From Pseudomonadota bacterium (lineage in GTDB: Bacteria > Desulfobacterota > Desulfovibrionia > Desulfovibrionales > Desulfovibrionaceae): a stretch of DNA of 39,930 nt. A model generated the notes under the pieces. It was given only the letters and a program-made list of their open reading frames with translations. It made no database searches and was not told where the DNA came from. A program made the position numbers and the translations under genes. This document shows positions 8,505 through 15,474 of the stretch, piece by piece (position 1 is the first letter of the stretch; each line of letters starts with the position of its first letter). The stretch is taken from contig JAEXRD010000038.1 of assembly GCA_023438245.1 (NCBI GenBank), forward strand, positions 1 to 39,930, in the 5' to 3' direction.

Positions 8505-8888
8505 CTACCAGATTTCGCAGATCAGTTCGCCGCCGATCTTCTCGGCAGCAGCCTTGGAGCCCGCGAGAACGCCGCGCGAGGTGGAGAGGATGCAGATCCC
8601 CAGTCCGTTCTGGACGCTGGGGATGTCCTCGACACCAACGTAGGTGCGGCGGCCCGGGGTGCTGACCTTCTTCAGCCCGCTGATGGCGGGTTTGCCGGAG
8701 GCGTACTTCAGGGTCAGCTTCAGCTTGGCCCCGTCGGCGCCGCAGTCGGCAATGTAGCCCTCGGCCTTCAGAATCTCGGCGATGGCGAGCTTCATCTTGG
8801 AGGCGGGCATTTCCACAGTGGAATGGAACGCGCCGTGCGCATTGCGGATGCGCGCCAGCATATCGGCGATGGGATCAACAACAGACAT
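8505..8888 (-). CDS. rpsH: 30S ribosomal protein S8
   Basis: S8 is a primary 16S rRNA binder, and in E. coli it is the feedback repressor of the spc operon. The product is 127 residues with DPIADMLARIRNA near the start and GLGICILSTSRGVL near the end, both family hallmarks. It starts with ATG, 17 nt after rpsN. An S8 target site in this operon could not be identified by eye. Confidence 0.97.
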   Translation of the reverse strand: MSVVDPIADMLARIRNAHGAFHSTVEMPASKMKLAIAEILKAEGYIADCGADGAKLKLTLKYASGKPAISGLKKVSTPGRRTYVGVEDIPSVQNGLGICILSTSRGVLAGSKAAAEKIGGELICEIW

Positions 8889-8905
8889 TGTCCTGTCTCC
8901 TTAGA

Positions 8906-9091
8906 CTACCAGCTGGACTTGCGCACGCCGGGGAGTTCGCCAGCCAGGGACTTGTTGCGGAAGCAGATACGGCAGATGCCGTAGCGGCGCAGGAAAGCCC
9001 TGGAGCGGCCACAGATGGGGCAACGATTGTACGCCCGGACCTTGAACTTCGGTTTGCGTTGGGCTTTCACCCTGAGTGACGTCCTGGCCAA
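8906..9091 (-). CDS. rpsN: 30S ribosomal protein S14 type Z (zinc-binding)
   Basis: A 61-residue S14 of the short zinc-binding class. It has CPICG at about residues 24-28 and CRICF at about 40-44. This differs from the roughly 100-residue zinc-free form of E. coli. The start codon is TTG at 9089-9091, supported by a strong AGGAGG upstream. It sits between rplE and rpsH in the usual spc order. Confidence 0.97.
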   Translation of the reverse strand: MARTSLRVKAQRKPKFKVRAYNRCPICGRSRAFLRRYGICRICFRNKSLAGELPGVRKSSW

Positions 9092-9103
9092 ACCGGTTTC
9101 CTC

Positions 9104-9643
9104 CTATTTTTTGAACGGCATGCCAAGGAGGTCGAGCAGCAGCTTGCCTTCCTTGTCCGTCTTGGCGGTGGTGGAAATGGTGATGTTCATGCCCTTGACC
9201 TTCTCCACCTTGTCGATCTCCAGTTCGAAGAAGATCGTGTGCTCCTTGATGCCCATGGTGAAGTTTCCGCGGCCGTCGAAGCCACGGTCAGGGATGCCTC
9301 GGAAGTCACGAACGCGGGGAAGCGCGAAGCTCACCAGCTTGTCGTAGAAGTCCCACATGCGGTCGCCGCGCAGGGTCACGCGGCAGCCCACGGGCTGGCC
9401 CTCGCGCAGCTTGAAGGCGGCGATGGACTTCTTGGCCTTGGTCACCACGGCCTTCTGGCCGGCGATCTTGCCCAGTTCCACCACGGCTTCTTCGATGAGC
9501 TTGGCGTTCTGGCTGGCCTCGCCCAGGCCGATGTTCAGGGAGATCTTCTCCACGCGGGGGATCTCCATGGAGCTCTTGTAGCCGAACTCCTTCTTGAGCT
9601 CGCCTGCGACCTTCTCGTGATAGATTTTCTCAAGCCTTCTCAT
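9104..9643 (-). CDS. rplE: 50S ribosomal protein L5
   Basis: L5 binds 5S rRNA and contacts the P-site tRNA. The product is 179 residues, MRRLEKIYHEKVAGELK at the start and GMNITISTTAKTDKEGKLL near the end. The frame is open 30 nt upstream, but ATG 9641-9643 with GGGGCG upstream gives the normal family length. It lies 11 nt after rplX. Confidence 0.97.
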   Translation of the reverse strand: MRRLEKIYHEKVAGELKKEFGYKSSMEIPRVEKISLNIGLGEASQNAKLIEEAVVELGKIAGQKAVVTKAKKSIAAFKLREGQPVGCRVTLRGDRMWDFYDKLVSFALPRVRDFRGIPDRGFDGRGNFTMGIKEHTIFFELEIDKVEKVKGMNITISTTAKTDKEGKLLLDLLGMPFKK

Positions 9644-9654
9644 GTCGCACGCCC

Positions 9655-9972
9655 CTACATGGTTTCGTTGCACTTCTTGCAGAAGCGCACTTTCTTGCCG
9701 TCAGCGTCCACGCGGTAGCCCACACGGGTGGGCTTGGTGCAGTGGGAGCACACGACAGCCACGTTGGAGATGTGCACCGGGGCTTCCTTCTCCACGATGC
9801 CGCCCGGCTGGTTGGCGTAGGGGTTGGCCTTGGTGTGGCGGCTGACCTTGTTGGCGCCCTCGACCAGGATGCGGTCCTTCTTGCGAAGGAGCTTGAGCAC
9901 CTTGCCGATCTTCCCCTTGTCCTTGCCGGCAAGGATCATGACCTTGTCGTCTTTGCGGATCTTGCAATTCAT
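9655..9972 (-). CDS. rplX: 50S ribosomal protein L24 (zinc-ribbon form)
   Basis: L24 starts assembly of the 50S subunit. The 105-residue product has the KOW segment KDDKVMILAGKDKGKIGKV near the start. The C-terminal part carries CSHC and CKKC pairs (about residues 79-100), a zinc-ribbon version lacking in E. coli L24. The ATG at 9970-9972 is preferred over a GTG two codons upstream, because the AAGGA site then has normal spacing. Gaps of 32 nt (to rplN) and 11 nt (to rplE) flank it. Confidence 0.96.
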   Translation of the reverse strand: MNCKIRKDDKVMILAGKDKGKIGKVLKLLRKKDRILVEGANKVSRHTKANPYANQPGGIVEKEAPVHISNVAVVCSHCTKPTRVGYRVDADGKKVRFCKKCNETM

Positions 9973-10004
9973 CTTCACTATCCTTCTCGTCCCAATACCG
10001 GAAG

Positions 10005-10373
10005 CTACAGCACTTCCGGGGCCAGGGAAACGATCTTCATGAAGTTCTTCAGACGCAGCTCGCGCGCCACGGGCCCGAAGATGCGGGTGCCCAGGGGCTC
10101 GTTGGCGTTGTTCAGAAGAACGGCGGAGTTGTTGTCGAACTTGATGAAGGAACCGTCGGGGCGGCCCACTTCCTTCTTGGTGCGAACGACGACGGCCTTC
10201 ATGACCGCGCCCTTCTTCACCTTGGAGTGGGGCATGGCGTCCTTCACGCTCACGACAATGATATCGCCAACCGAGGCGTAGCGACGCTTGCTGCCGCCCA
10301 GCACCTTGATGCAGGACACGAGCTTGGCGCCGGAGTTGTCGGCGACGTCGAGATTGGTTTCACTCTGGATCAT
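10005..10373 (-). CDS. rplN: 50S ribosomal protein L14
   Basis: L14 forms inter-subunit bridges with 16S rRNA. The product is 122 residues, starting MIQSETNLDVADNSGAK, with GTRIFGPVARELR near the end. Length and sequence match the family throughout. It starts with ATG, eight nt after rpsQ. Confidence 0.98.
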   Translation of the reverse strand: MIQSETNLDVADNSGAKLVSCIKVLGGSKRRYASVGDIIVVSVKDAMPHSKVKKGAVMKAVVVRTKKEVGRPDGSFIKFDNNSAVLLNNANEPLGTRIFGPVARELRLKNFMKIVSLAPEVL

Positions 10374-10381
10374 GGCTTCAC

Positions 10382-10645
10382 CTACACCGCTTTCTCAACG
10401 ATTTTGGACAGGTGCCAACGCTTGCGCGCGCTCATGGGACGGTGCTCGATGATGGTCACCGTGTCGCCGATCCCGCAGTCGTTGTTGGGATCGTGGGCCA
10501 TGAACTTCTTGCGGCGGCGGATATACTTCTTGAACAGGGGGTGCTTGACCAGGGTGTCGACGCTGACCACGATGGTCTTGTCGCCCTTGTCGCTCACCAC
10601 GGTGCCGGTCAGGACGCGGCGGTTGCTTTCGTAGTTTTCAGCCAT
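10382..10645 (-). CDS. rpsQ: 30S ribosomal protein S17
   Basis: S17 is an early-assembly OB-fold protein of the 30S subunit. The 87-residue product contains RVLTGTVVSDKGDKTIVV near the start, and RRRKKFMAHDPNNDCGIGD and RPMSARKRWHL in the second half. It starts with ATG, four nt after rpmC. Confidence 0.97.
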   Translation of the reverse strand: MAENYESNRRVLTGTVVSDKGDKTIVVSVDTLVKHPLFKKYIRRRKKFMAHDPNNDCGIGDTVTIIEHRPMSARKRWHLSKIVEKAV

Positions 10646-10649
10646 AGCC

Positions 10650-10844
10650 TTATGCTCCCAGGGCGCGCTGACGCTGGATGGTCAGGATGCGCGCGATGAC
10701 TTTCTTCACAGCGGGAATGCGCTGGGTATTCTCAAGCTGGGCGGTGGCGTGCTGGAAGCGCAGGTTGAACAGCTCCTTGCGCATCTCGGCCAGCTTGTTG
10801 GCCAGTTCGGTGGCGTCAAGCGCCCGAAGTTCCTTGGCGTCCAT
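10650..10844 (-). CDS. rpmC: 50S ribosomal protein L29
   Basis: L29 is a two-helix protein near the exit tunnel that helps dock trigger factor and SRP. The 64-residue product starts MDAKELRALDATEL and contains ELFNLRFQHATAQLENTQR, the family signature. Its ATG shares one base with the TAA of rplP (TAATG), so translation is likely coupled. Confidence 0.97.
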   Translation of the reverse strand: MDAKELRALDATELANKLAEMRKELFNLRFQHATAQLENTQRIPAVKKVIARILTIQRQRALGA

Positions 10845-11260
10845 TACTCACTGACCTCCTTGACCACGATGACGGTCTTCACCGGCAGCTTGTGGGCAGC
10901 ACGGGTCAGGGCCGTCTTGGCCACTTCGATGTCGACGCCCTTGACCTCGTACAGGATGCGGCCGGCGCGCACGGGGGCGGCCCAGCCTTCCGGAGAGCCC
11001 TTGCCGGAACCCATGCGGGTTTCAGCGGGCTTCTTGGTCATGGGGTAGTCGGGGAACACGCGAATCCAGACCTTACCACCGCGCTTGATGTGGCGCATGA
11101 TGGCGATACGAGCGGCCTCGATCTGCTGGCTGGTGATCTTCGCGGGCTCCAGCGTCTTCAGGGCGACCTCGCCGAAGGCGATATTGCTGCCCTTCACAGC
11201 GGGCCCCTTGATGCGGCCCTTCTGCTTCTTGCGGAATTTGAGTTTCTTAGGCGCGAGCAT
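10844..11260 (-). CDS. rplP: 50S ribosomal protein L16
   Basis: L16 lies at the tRNA A-site cleft of the large subunit. The product is 138 residues, starting MLAPKKLKFRKKQKGR. It has RVFPDYPMTKKPAETRMG and GSPEGWAAPVRAGRIL in the core. Both ends overlap neighbours by one base (TAATG with rpsC upstream and with rpmC downstream), which points to tight translational coupling of rpsC-rplP-rpmC. Confidence 0.98.
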   Translation of the reverse strand: MLAPKKLKFRKKQKGRIKGPAVKGSNIAFGEVALKTLEPAKITSQQIEAARIAIMRHIKRGGKVWIRVFPDYPMTKKPAETRMGSGKGSPEGWAAPVRAGRILYEVKGVDIEVAKTALTRAAHKLPVKTVIVVKEVSE

Positions 11261-11898
11261 TACTGACCTCTCTCATCGAGAATCTCACCCTTGAAGATCC
11301 AGACCTTGACGCCGATGACACCATAGGTGGTTTTGGCGATGGCGTAGCCGAAGTCGATGTCGGCGCGAAGGGTGTGCAGGGGCACACGACCGTCGCGGTA
11401 CCACTCGCTGCGAGCGATTTCGGCTCCGGCCAGGCGGCCGGCGCAGGCGACCTTGATGCCCTCGGCCCCGAACTTGCGGGACAGGGCCACGGTGCGCTTC
11501 ATGGCGCGGCGGAAGGCCACGCGGCGCTCCAGCTGGGTGGCGATGGACTCGGCCACGAGCTGGGCTTCCACCTCGGGGCGACGGATCTCGTTCACCTCGA
11601 TGGCGATGTCGGCGCCGAATTCCTTCTTCAGGTCCTCGCGCAGCTTTTCAATCTCCGCACCCTTGCGGCCGATGACGATGCCCGGGCGGGCGGTGTGCAG
11701 AACCAGGCGGATCTTGCCACCGGCGCGCTCGATCTCGATCTTGGCCAGACCGGCGTGGTAGAGCTTTTTCTTGACCCACTTGCGCAGCTGGTCGTCCTGC
11801 AGGACAAAGGCGGGGTAGTCCTTGGAGCTGAACCAGCGGGACAACCAATTCTTGTTGTACCCGAGACGGAATCCATACGGATGTACTTTCTGACCCAT
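11260..11898 (-). CDS. rpsC: 30S ribosomal protein S3
   Basis: S3 forms part of the mRNA entry channel. The product is 212 residues, with MGQKVHPYGFRLGYNKNW at the start. A KH domain lies at about residues 38-107 (VIGRKGAEIEKL carries the GxxG-type loop). The C-terminal domain contains RADIDFGYAIAKTTYGVIG. It starts with ATG, ten nt after rplV, and overlaps rplP by one base. Confidence 0.98.
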   Translation of the reverse strand: MGQKVHPYGFRLGYNKNWLSRWFSSKDYPAFVLQDDQLRKWVKKKLYHAGLAKIEIERAGGKIRLVLHTARPGIVIGRKGAEIEKLREDLKKEFGADIAIEVNEIRRPEVEAQLVAESIATQLERRVAFRRAMKRTVALSRKFGAEGIKVACAGRLAGAEIARSEWYRDGRVPLHTLRADIDFGYAIAKTTYGVIGVKVWIFKGEILDERGQ

Positions 11899-11908
11899 GG
11901 CGCGCCCC

Positions 11909-12241
11909 CTACTTTTCCTTCACGACGACGGTTATGTGGCTGGTGCGCTTGAGGATGCGGTAGGCACGACCCATGGCGCGGGGCATGATGCGCTTCCAGG
12001 TGGGGCCCTCGTTGACGAGGACGTTGCCCACCACCAGCGCATCGACGTCCACGCCGGGCAGCTGTCCGGCGTTGGCGATGGCCGAGTACAGGACCTTGCT
12101 GATGAGCTTGGCCGACTTCTTGGGCGTGAACTTCAGGATGTTGAGCGCATCCTCGACAGGCTTGCCCTTGATGTTCTCCGCCACGATGCGCACCTTGCGC
12201 GCGGAAACGCGCTGGTACTTGGCGATAGCTTTGGCTTCCAT
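11909..12241 (-). CDS. rplV: 50S ribosomal protein L22
   Basis: L22 lines the nascent-peptide exit tunnel; its hairpin loop affects macrolide action. The 110-residue product contains RVSARKVRIVAENIKGK near the start and the loop-and-tail part GRAYRILKRTSHITVVV near the end. It starts with ATG, nine nt after rpsS. Confidence 0.97.
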   Translation of the reverse strand: MEAKAIAKYQRVSARKVRIVAENIKGKPVEDALNILKFTPKKSAKLISKVLYSAIANAGQLPGVDVDALVVGNVLVNEGPTWKRIMPRAMGRAYRILKRTSHITVVVKEK

Positions 12242-12250
12242 GTGCGCTCC

Positions 12251-12529
12251 CTACTTGCCCTTGGCTTTCTTGTCCGCGGCGTGGCCGAAGAAGGTGCGGG
12301 TGGGCGCGAATTCGCCCAGCTTGTGACCCACCATGTTCTCGGTAACGAACACCGGGATGAACTTGCGTCCGTTGTGGACCGCGAAGGTCACGCCAACCAT
12401 CTCAGGCAGGATGGTGGAGCGGCGCGACCAGGTCTTGATGACGCGGCGGTCCTTGTTCTCGTTGGAGACTTCGACCTTCTTCAGCAGATGGCCGTCCACG
12501 AAGGGACCTTTCTTGAGAGATCTGGCCAT
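12251..12529 (-). CDS. rpsS: 30S ribosomal protein S19
   Basis: S19 is a head protein next to S13 and contacts the 50S subunit. The 92-residue product starts MARSLKKGPFVDGHLLKKV. It contains the conserved TWSRRSTILPEMVG and HKLGEFAPTRTF. It starts with ATG, nine nt after rplB. Confidence 0.98.
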   Translation of the reverse strand: MARSLKKGPFVDGHLLKKVEVSNENKDRRVIKTWSRRSTILPEMVGVTFAVHNGRKFIPVFVTENMVGHKLGEFAPTRTFFGHAADKKAKGK

Positions 12530-12538
12530 GTTCTACTC

Positions 12539-13369
12539 CTACTTCTGCCCGCGGCGCTTGACGATGAACTTGGAAGACGGCTTCTTCGGGCTGCGGGTCT
12601 TGTAACCCTTGCTCGGCACACCCCAAGGGGAACAGGGGTGGCGACCGCCGGAGCTCCTGCCTTCGCCGCCGCCCATGGGGTGGTCGACGGGGTTCATGGC
12701 CACGCCGCGAACCTCAGGGCGCTTGCCCAGCCAACGATTGCGGCCGGCCTTGCCCAGGGTCATGTTCTCGTGCTGGATGTTGCCCACCTGGCCAACGGTG
12801 GCCATGCAGTGGGACAGCACCTTGCGCACCTCGCCGGAGGGCAGGCGGAGCAGCGCGTAGGCGCCCTCCTTGGCCACCAGCTGGGCGTAGGCGCCGGCGG
12901 CGCGGCAGAACTGGCCGCCACGGCCGGGGTGCAGCTCCACGTTGTGGATGACCGTGCCCACGGGGATGCGCGCGAGTTTCAGCGCGTTGCCGGGCTTGAT
13001 GTCGGCGGTGTCGCCGGCCAGGATCTGGTCGCCCACGTTCAGGCCCACGGGGGCCAGGATGTAGCGCTTCTCGCCATCGGCATAGTGCAGAAGGGCGATG
13101 CGCGCGCTGCGGTTGGGATCGTATTCGACAAAGGCGACCTTGGCCGGAATGCCGGTCTTGTCGCGCTTGAAGTCGATGATGCGGTACAGGCGCTTGTGCC
13201 CGCCGCCGCGGCGACGGGAGGTGATGCGACCGAAGTGGTTGCGACCGGACTTCTTCGTCAGACCCACCACGAGGGACGGTTCCGGAGTGCTCCGGGTGAT
13301 CTCCTCGAAGGTGGCGATGGTCTGGAAGCGGCGTCCAGCCGACGTGGGTTTAACCTTGCGGATGGACAT
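12539..13369 (-). CDS. rplB: 50S ribosomal protein L2
   Basis: L2 is needed for subunit joining and peptidyl-transferase activity. The product is 276 residues. The N-terminal RNA-binding domain contains GRITSRRRGGGHKRLYR. The C-terminal domain contains VAMNPVDHPMGGGEGRS with the conserved His linked to the peptidyl-transferase centre. It starts with ATG two nt after rplW. Confidence 0.98.
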   Translation of the reverse strand: MSIRKVKPTSAGRRFQTIATFEEITRSTPEPSLVVGLTKKSGRNHFGRITSRRRGGGHKRLYRIIDFKRDKTGIPAKVAFVEYDPNRSARIALLHYADGEKRYILAPVGLNVGDQILAGDTADIKPGNALKLARIPVGTVIHNVELHPGRGGQFCRAAGAYAQLVAKEGAYALLRLPSGEVRKVLSHCMATVGQVGNIQHENMTLGKAGRNRWLGKRPEVRGVAMNPVDHPMGGGEGRSSGGRHPCSPWGVPSKGYKTRSPKKPSSKFIVKRRGQK

Positions 13370-13371
13370 TG

Positions 13372-13662
13372 TTACACTCCCTGGAAGAACTCGATTTTTT
13401 CGCCCTCGGCCAGGGTGACGTAGGCTTTCTTGAAGCCTGCCACCTTGCCCACGGTCCTGCCGTGGCGGGTGCGACGCGAGGGGCGCCGACGGACGATGTT
13501 CACGGCCTCGACCTTGACATTGAACGCAGCCTCGACCGCACGCTTCACCTCGACCTTGTTGGCGCTGGGCGCCACCATGAAGGAGACCATGTTCAGGTAC
13601 TCCTTGGCCAGGTTAGCCTTTTCGGTGATGACCGGCTTGATAAGGATGCTGGTGTAGTCCAT
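13372..13662 (-). CDS. rplW: 50S ribosomal protein L23
   Basis: L23 sits at the exit of the peptide tunnel and is the main dock for trigger factor and SRP. The 96-residue product contains ILIKPVITEKANL near the start and AVEAAFNVKVEAVNIV in the middle, as expected. It starts with ATG two nt after rplD and ends two nt before rplB. Confidence 0.97.
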   Translation of the reverse strand: MDYTSILIKPVITEKANLAKEYLNMVSFMVAPSANKVEVKRAVEAAFNVKVEAVNIVRRRPSRRTRHGRTVGKVAGFKKAYVTLAEGEKIEFFQGV

Positions 13663-13664
13663 GG

Positions 13665-14285
13665 CTACTTCAACCTCTCCTGAACGGAAACAGCCGCGCC
13701 CTCAAGCAGGACCAGCTTGGGATAGAGCAACACATCGTAAGCGTTGATCTGATCCGCCGGAAGCAGCTTGATGCCCGGGACGTTACGCGCCGAAAGAAGC
13801 AGGTTTTTATCCGCTTCCTTGAAAACAATCAAGGCCTTTTCCAATCCGAGCCCTTTGGCCACCTCGGCGAAGCGCTTGGTCTTCACCTCGGGCAGGTCGA
13901 AGCCGTTGAGCACGACCAGGTTGTCCTCGGCCAGGCGCGAGGACAGGGCCATCTTGAGGGCCAGGCGGCGGACCTTGCGGTTCACCTTGAACTCGTAGCT
14001 GCGGGGCTGGGGTCCGAAGATGATCGCGCCGCCGCGCCAGATGGGGCTGCGGTTGGAGCCCGCGCGGGCGTTGCCGGTGCCCTTCTGCTTGTAGGGTTTC
14101 TTGCCGCCGCCGGAGACGAAGGCGCGGGTCTTGGTGGCGTGGGTGCCGACGCGCTTGGCGGCCAGCTGGGCGCGCACAACGAAGTGCAGGATCTCGGGGC
14201 GGACTTCCACCTCGAAGATCTCGGGAGCCAGCTCGAGGCTGCCCACGTCCTTCTTGTTCTGGTCGATGATGGTAACGGTTGCCAT
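13665..14285 (-). CDS. rplD: 50S ribosomal protein L4
   Basis: L4 lines the exit tunnel; in E. coli it also represses its own S10 operon. The 206-residue product contains the tunnel-loop motif GGGKKPYKQKGTGNARAGS and, further on, KVRRLALKMALSSRL. It starts with ATG 14 nt after rplC. A leader of 210 nt precedes this gene set upstream of rpsJ, but whether L4 acts on it cannot be seen. Confidence 0.97.
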   Translation of the reverse strand: MATVTIIDQNKKDVGSLELAPEIFEVEVRPEILHFVVRAQLAAKRVGTHATKTRAFVSGGGKKPYKQKGTGNARAGSNRSPIWRGGAIIFGPQPRSYEFKVNRKVRRLALKMALSSRLAEDNLVVLNGFDLPEVKTKRFAEVAKGLGLEKALIVFKEADKNLLLSARNVPGIKLLPADQINAYDVLLYPKLVLLEGAAVSVQERLK

Positions 14286-14299
14286 GTATGTACCCTTCC

Positions 14300-14932
14300 C
14301 TAACCGGCCTTGCGGATCATGACCAAGCCGTTTTTGCTGCCGGGAATCTGGCCCTTGACCACGATGATGTTGTCCTCGGGACGAACGTCGATGATCTCGA
14401 CGCTGGGCAGGGTGACGCGGTCGTCGCCCATGTGCCCGGCCATCTTCTTGCCCTTGAACACGCGCGAGGGCTCGGTGTTGGTGCCCACCGAACCGGCGGA
14501 GCGGTGCACCTTCTCGGCGCCGTGGGTGGCGCGCAGGCCGCTGAAGTTGTAACGCTTCATGACGCCCTGGAAGCCCTTGCCCTTGCTGGTGCCGGTGACC
14601 TTGACCTTTTCGCCGGGCTTGAAGATGTCCACGGTGATGTCCTGGCCAATCTCATAGCCTTCGACAGCATCCAGGCGGAATTCCTTCAGGTGGCGGAAGA
14701 AGCCCTTGCCGGCCTTGGCCTGGTGGCCCTGCTCCGGCTTGTTGACCTTGTGTTCCGGCAGGGTGTCGAAGCCGACCTGGACGGCGTTGTAGCCTTCCTT
14801 GGCGTCGGTCTTGATCTGCACGATGGGGCAGGGCCCGGCGGCAATGACGGTGACGGGCACGACAGTGCCGTCATCGGCGAACACGCGGGTCATGCCCAGC
14901 TTGCGTCCGAGAAGTCCGAGAGTTTTCGACAT
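14300..14932 (-). CDS. rplC: 50S ribosomal protein L3
   Basis: L3 is an early 50S assembly protein whose extension reaches the peptidyl-transferase centre. The product is 210 residues, starting MSKTLGLLGRKLGMTRVF. It contains GTSKGKGFQGVMKRYNFSG and the GHMGDDRVTLPSVEI part. It starts with ATG, 14 nt after rpsJ. Confidence 0.98.
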   Translation of the reverse strand: MSKTLGLLGRKLGMTRVFADDGTVVPVTVIAAGPCPIVQIKTDAKEGYNAVQVGFDTLPEHKVNKPEQGHQAKAGKGFFRHLKEFRLDAVEGYEIGQDITVDIFKPGEKVKVTGTSKGKGFQGVMKRYNFSGLRATHGAEKVHRSAGSVGTNTEPSRVFKGKKMAGHMGDDRVTLPSVEIIDVRPEDNIIVVKGQIPGSKNGLVMIRKAG

Positions 14933-14946
14933 ATCTCTCCCCTCCC

Positions 14947-15264
14947 CTACAGCTTGATCTCGACATCGACACCGGCGGGCAGCGAAAGCTTGCCCAGGGC
15001 GTCGACGGTCTGCTGGGTGGGCTCCAGAATGTCGAGCAGGCGCTTGTGGATGCGCATCTCGAACTGCTCACGGGACTTCTTGTCCACGTGAACGGAGCGC
15101 TGGACGGTGGTCTTGTGGATGTTGGTGGGCAGGGGGATCGGACCCGCGATAGCCGCTCCGGTGTTGCGGGCGGTATCGACGATTTCCGTCACCGCCTTGT
15201 CCAGGATGCGGTAGTCGTAGGCCTTGAGCTTGATCCGAATACGGTCGCTCGTCATCGCAGCCAT
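14947..15264 (-). CDS. rpsJ: 30S ribosomal protein S10
   Basis: S10 is a head protein and, as NusE, also an antitermination factor with NusB. The product is 105 residues, with DRIRIKLKAYDYRILD near the start and the loop region GPIPLPTNIHKTTVQRS in the middle. The ATG at 15262-15264 is chosen because AAGGAGA lies about five nt before it; a second ATG three codons in has poorer spacing. It is the first gene of the S10 set, behind a long leader. Confidence 0.97.
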   Translation of the reverse strand: MAAMTSDRIRIKLKAYDYRILDKAVTEIVDTARNTGAAIAGPIPLPTNIHKTTVQRSVHVDKKSREQFEMRIHKRLLDILEPTQQTVDALGKLSLPAGVDVEIKL

Positions 15265-15474
15265 AAACTCTCCTTGGTTTCCGGGGGTCTGTCGACCCCT
15301 CGCCGCGTGCGTTAGGGCAGCTGCGGCTCGGCGGAAAAGGTGGGGGTTGCTGGGTCTTGACCAGATGTCCGGGGCCGACCCCCGGAAAATTTCAATCAAA
15401 GGAAGGAAGCCATACGCGCTCCACCTTCTTCCTGTCAAGGAAAAAGGTGGAGCGCGCCTTGAATCAGCGGCGTC
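15265..15474 (-). promoter_or_regulatory. Leader region of the S10 gene set (fusA-rpsJ gap)
   Basis: This 210-nt non-coding gap contains, in the direction of transcription, several dyads. First is a 13-bp hairpin (arms 15415-15427 and 15444-15456) without a T run. Next is a CCGGGG/CCCCGG hairpin around 15370-15386. Last, just before the ribosome binding site, is a GGGGTC/GACCCC hairpin (15284-15289 and 15294-15299). A consensus -35 box also lies here. The arrangement fits a transcribed, structured leader that could control the S10 genes. Confidence 0.5.
15409..15438 (-). promoter_or_regulatory. Candidate internal promoter for the S10 gene set
   Basis: On the minus strand, TTGACA (15433-15438) is followed after 18 bp by TATGGC (15409-15414). 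The -35 box is perfect and the -10 box is weak. Transcription would start near 15402, giving a leader of about 138 nt before rpsJ. The -35 lies in the loop side of the 13-bp hairpin, so hairpin and promoter overlap. Confidence 0.45.

Noticed and set aside
15265..15438. N-terminal extension of S10 by 58 residues
   Set aside because: The extension covers the structured leader and has no S10 homology; a strong ribosome binding site precedes ATG 15262-15264.
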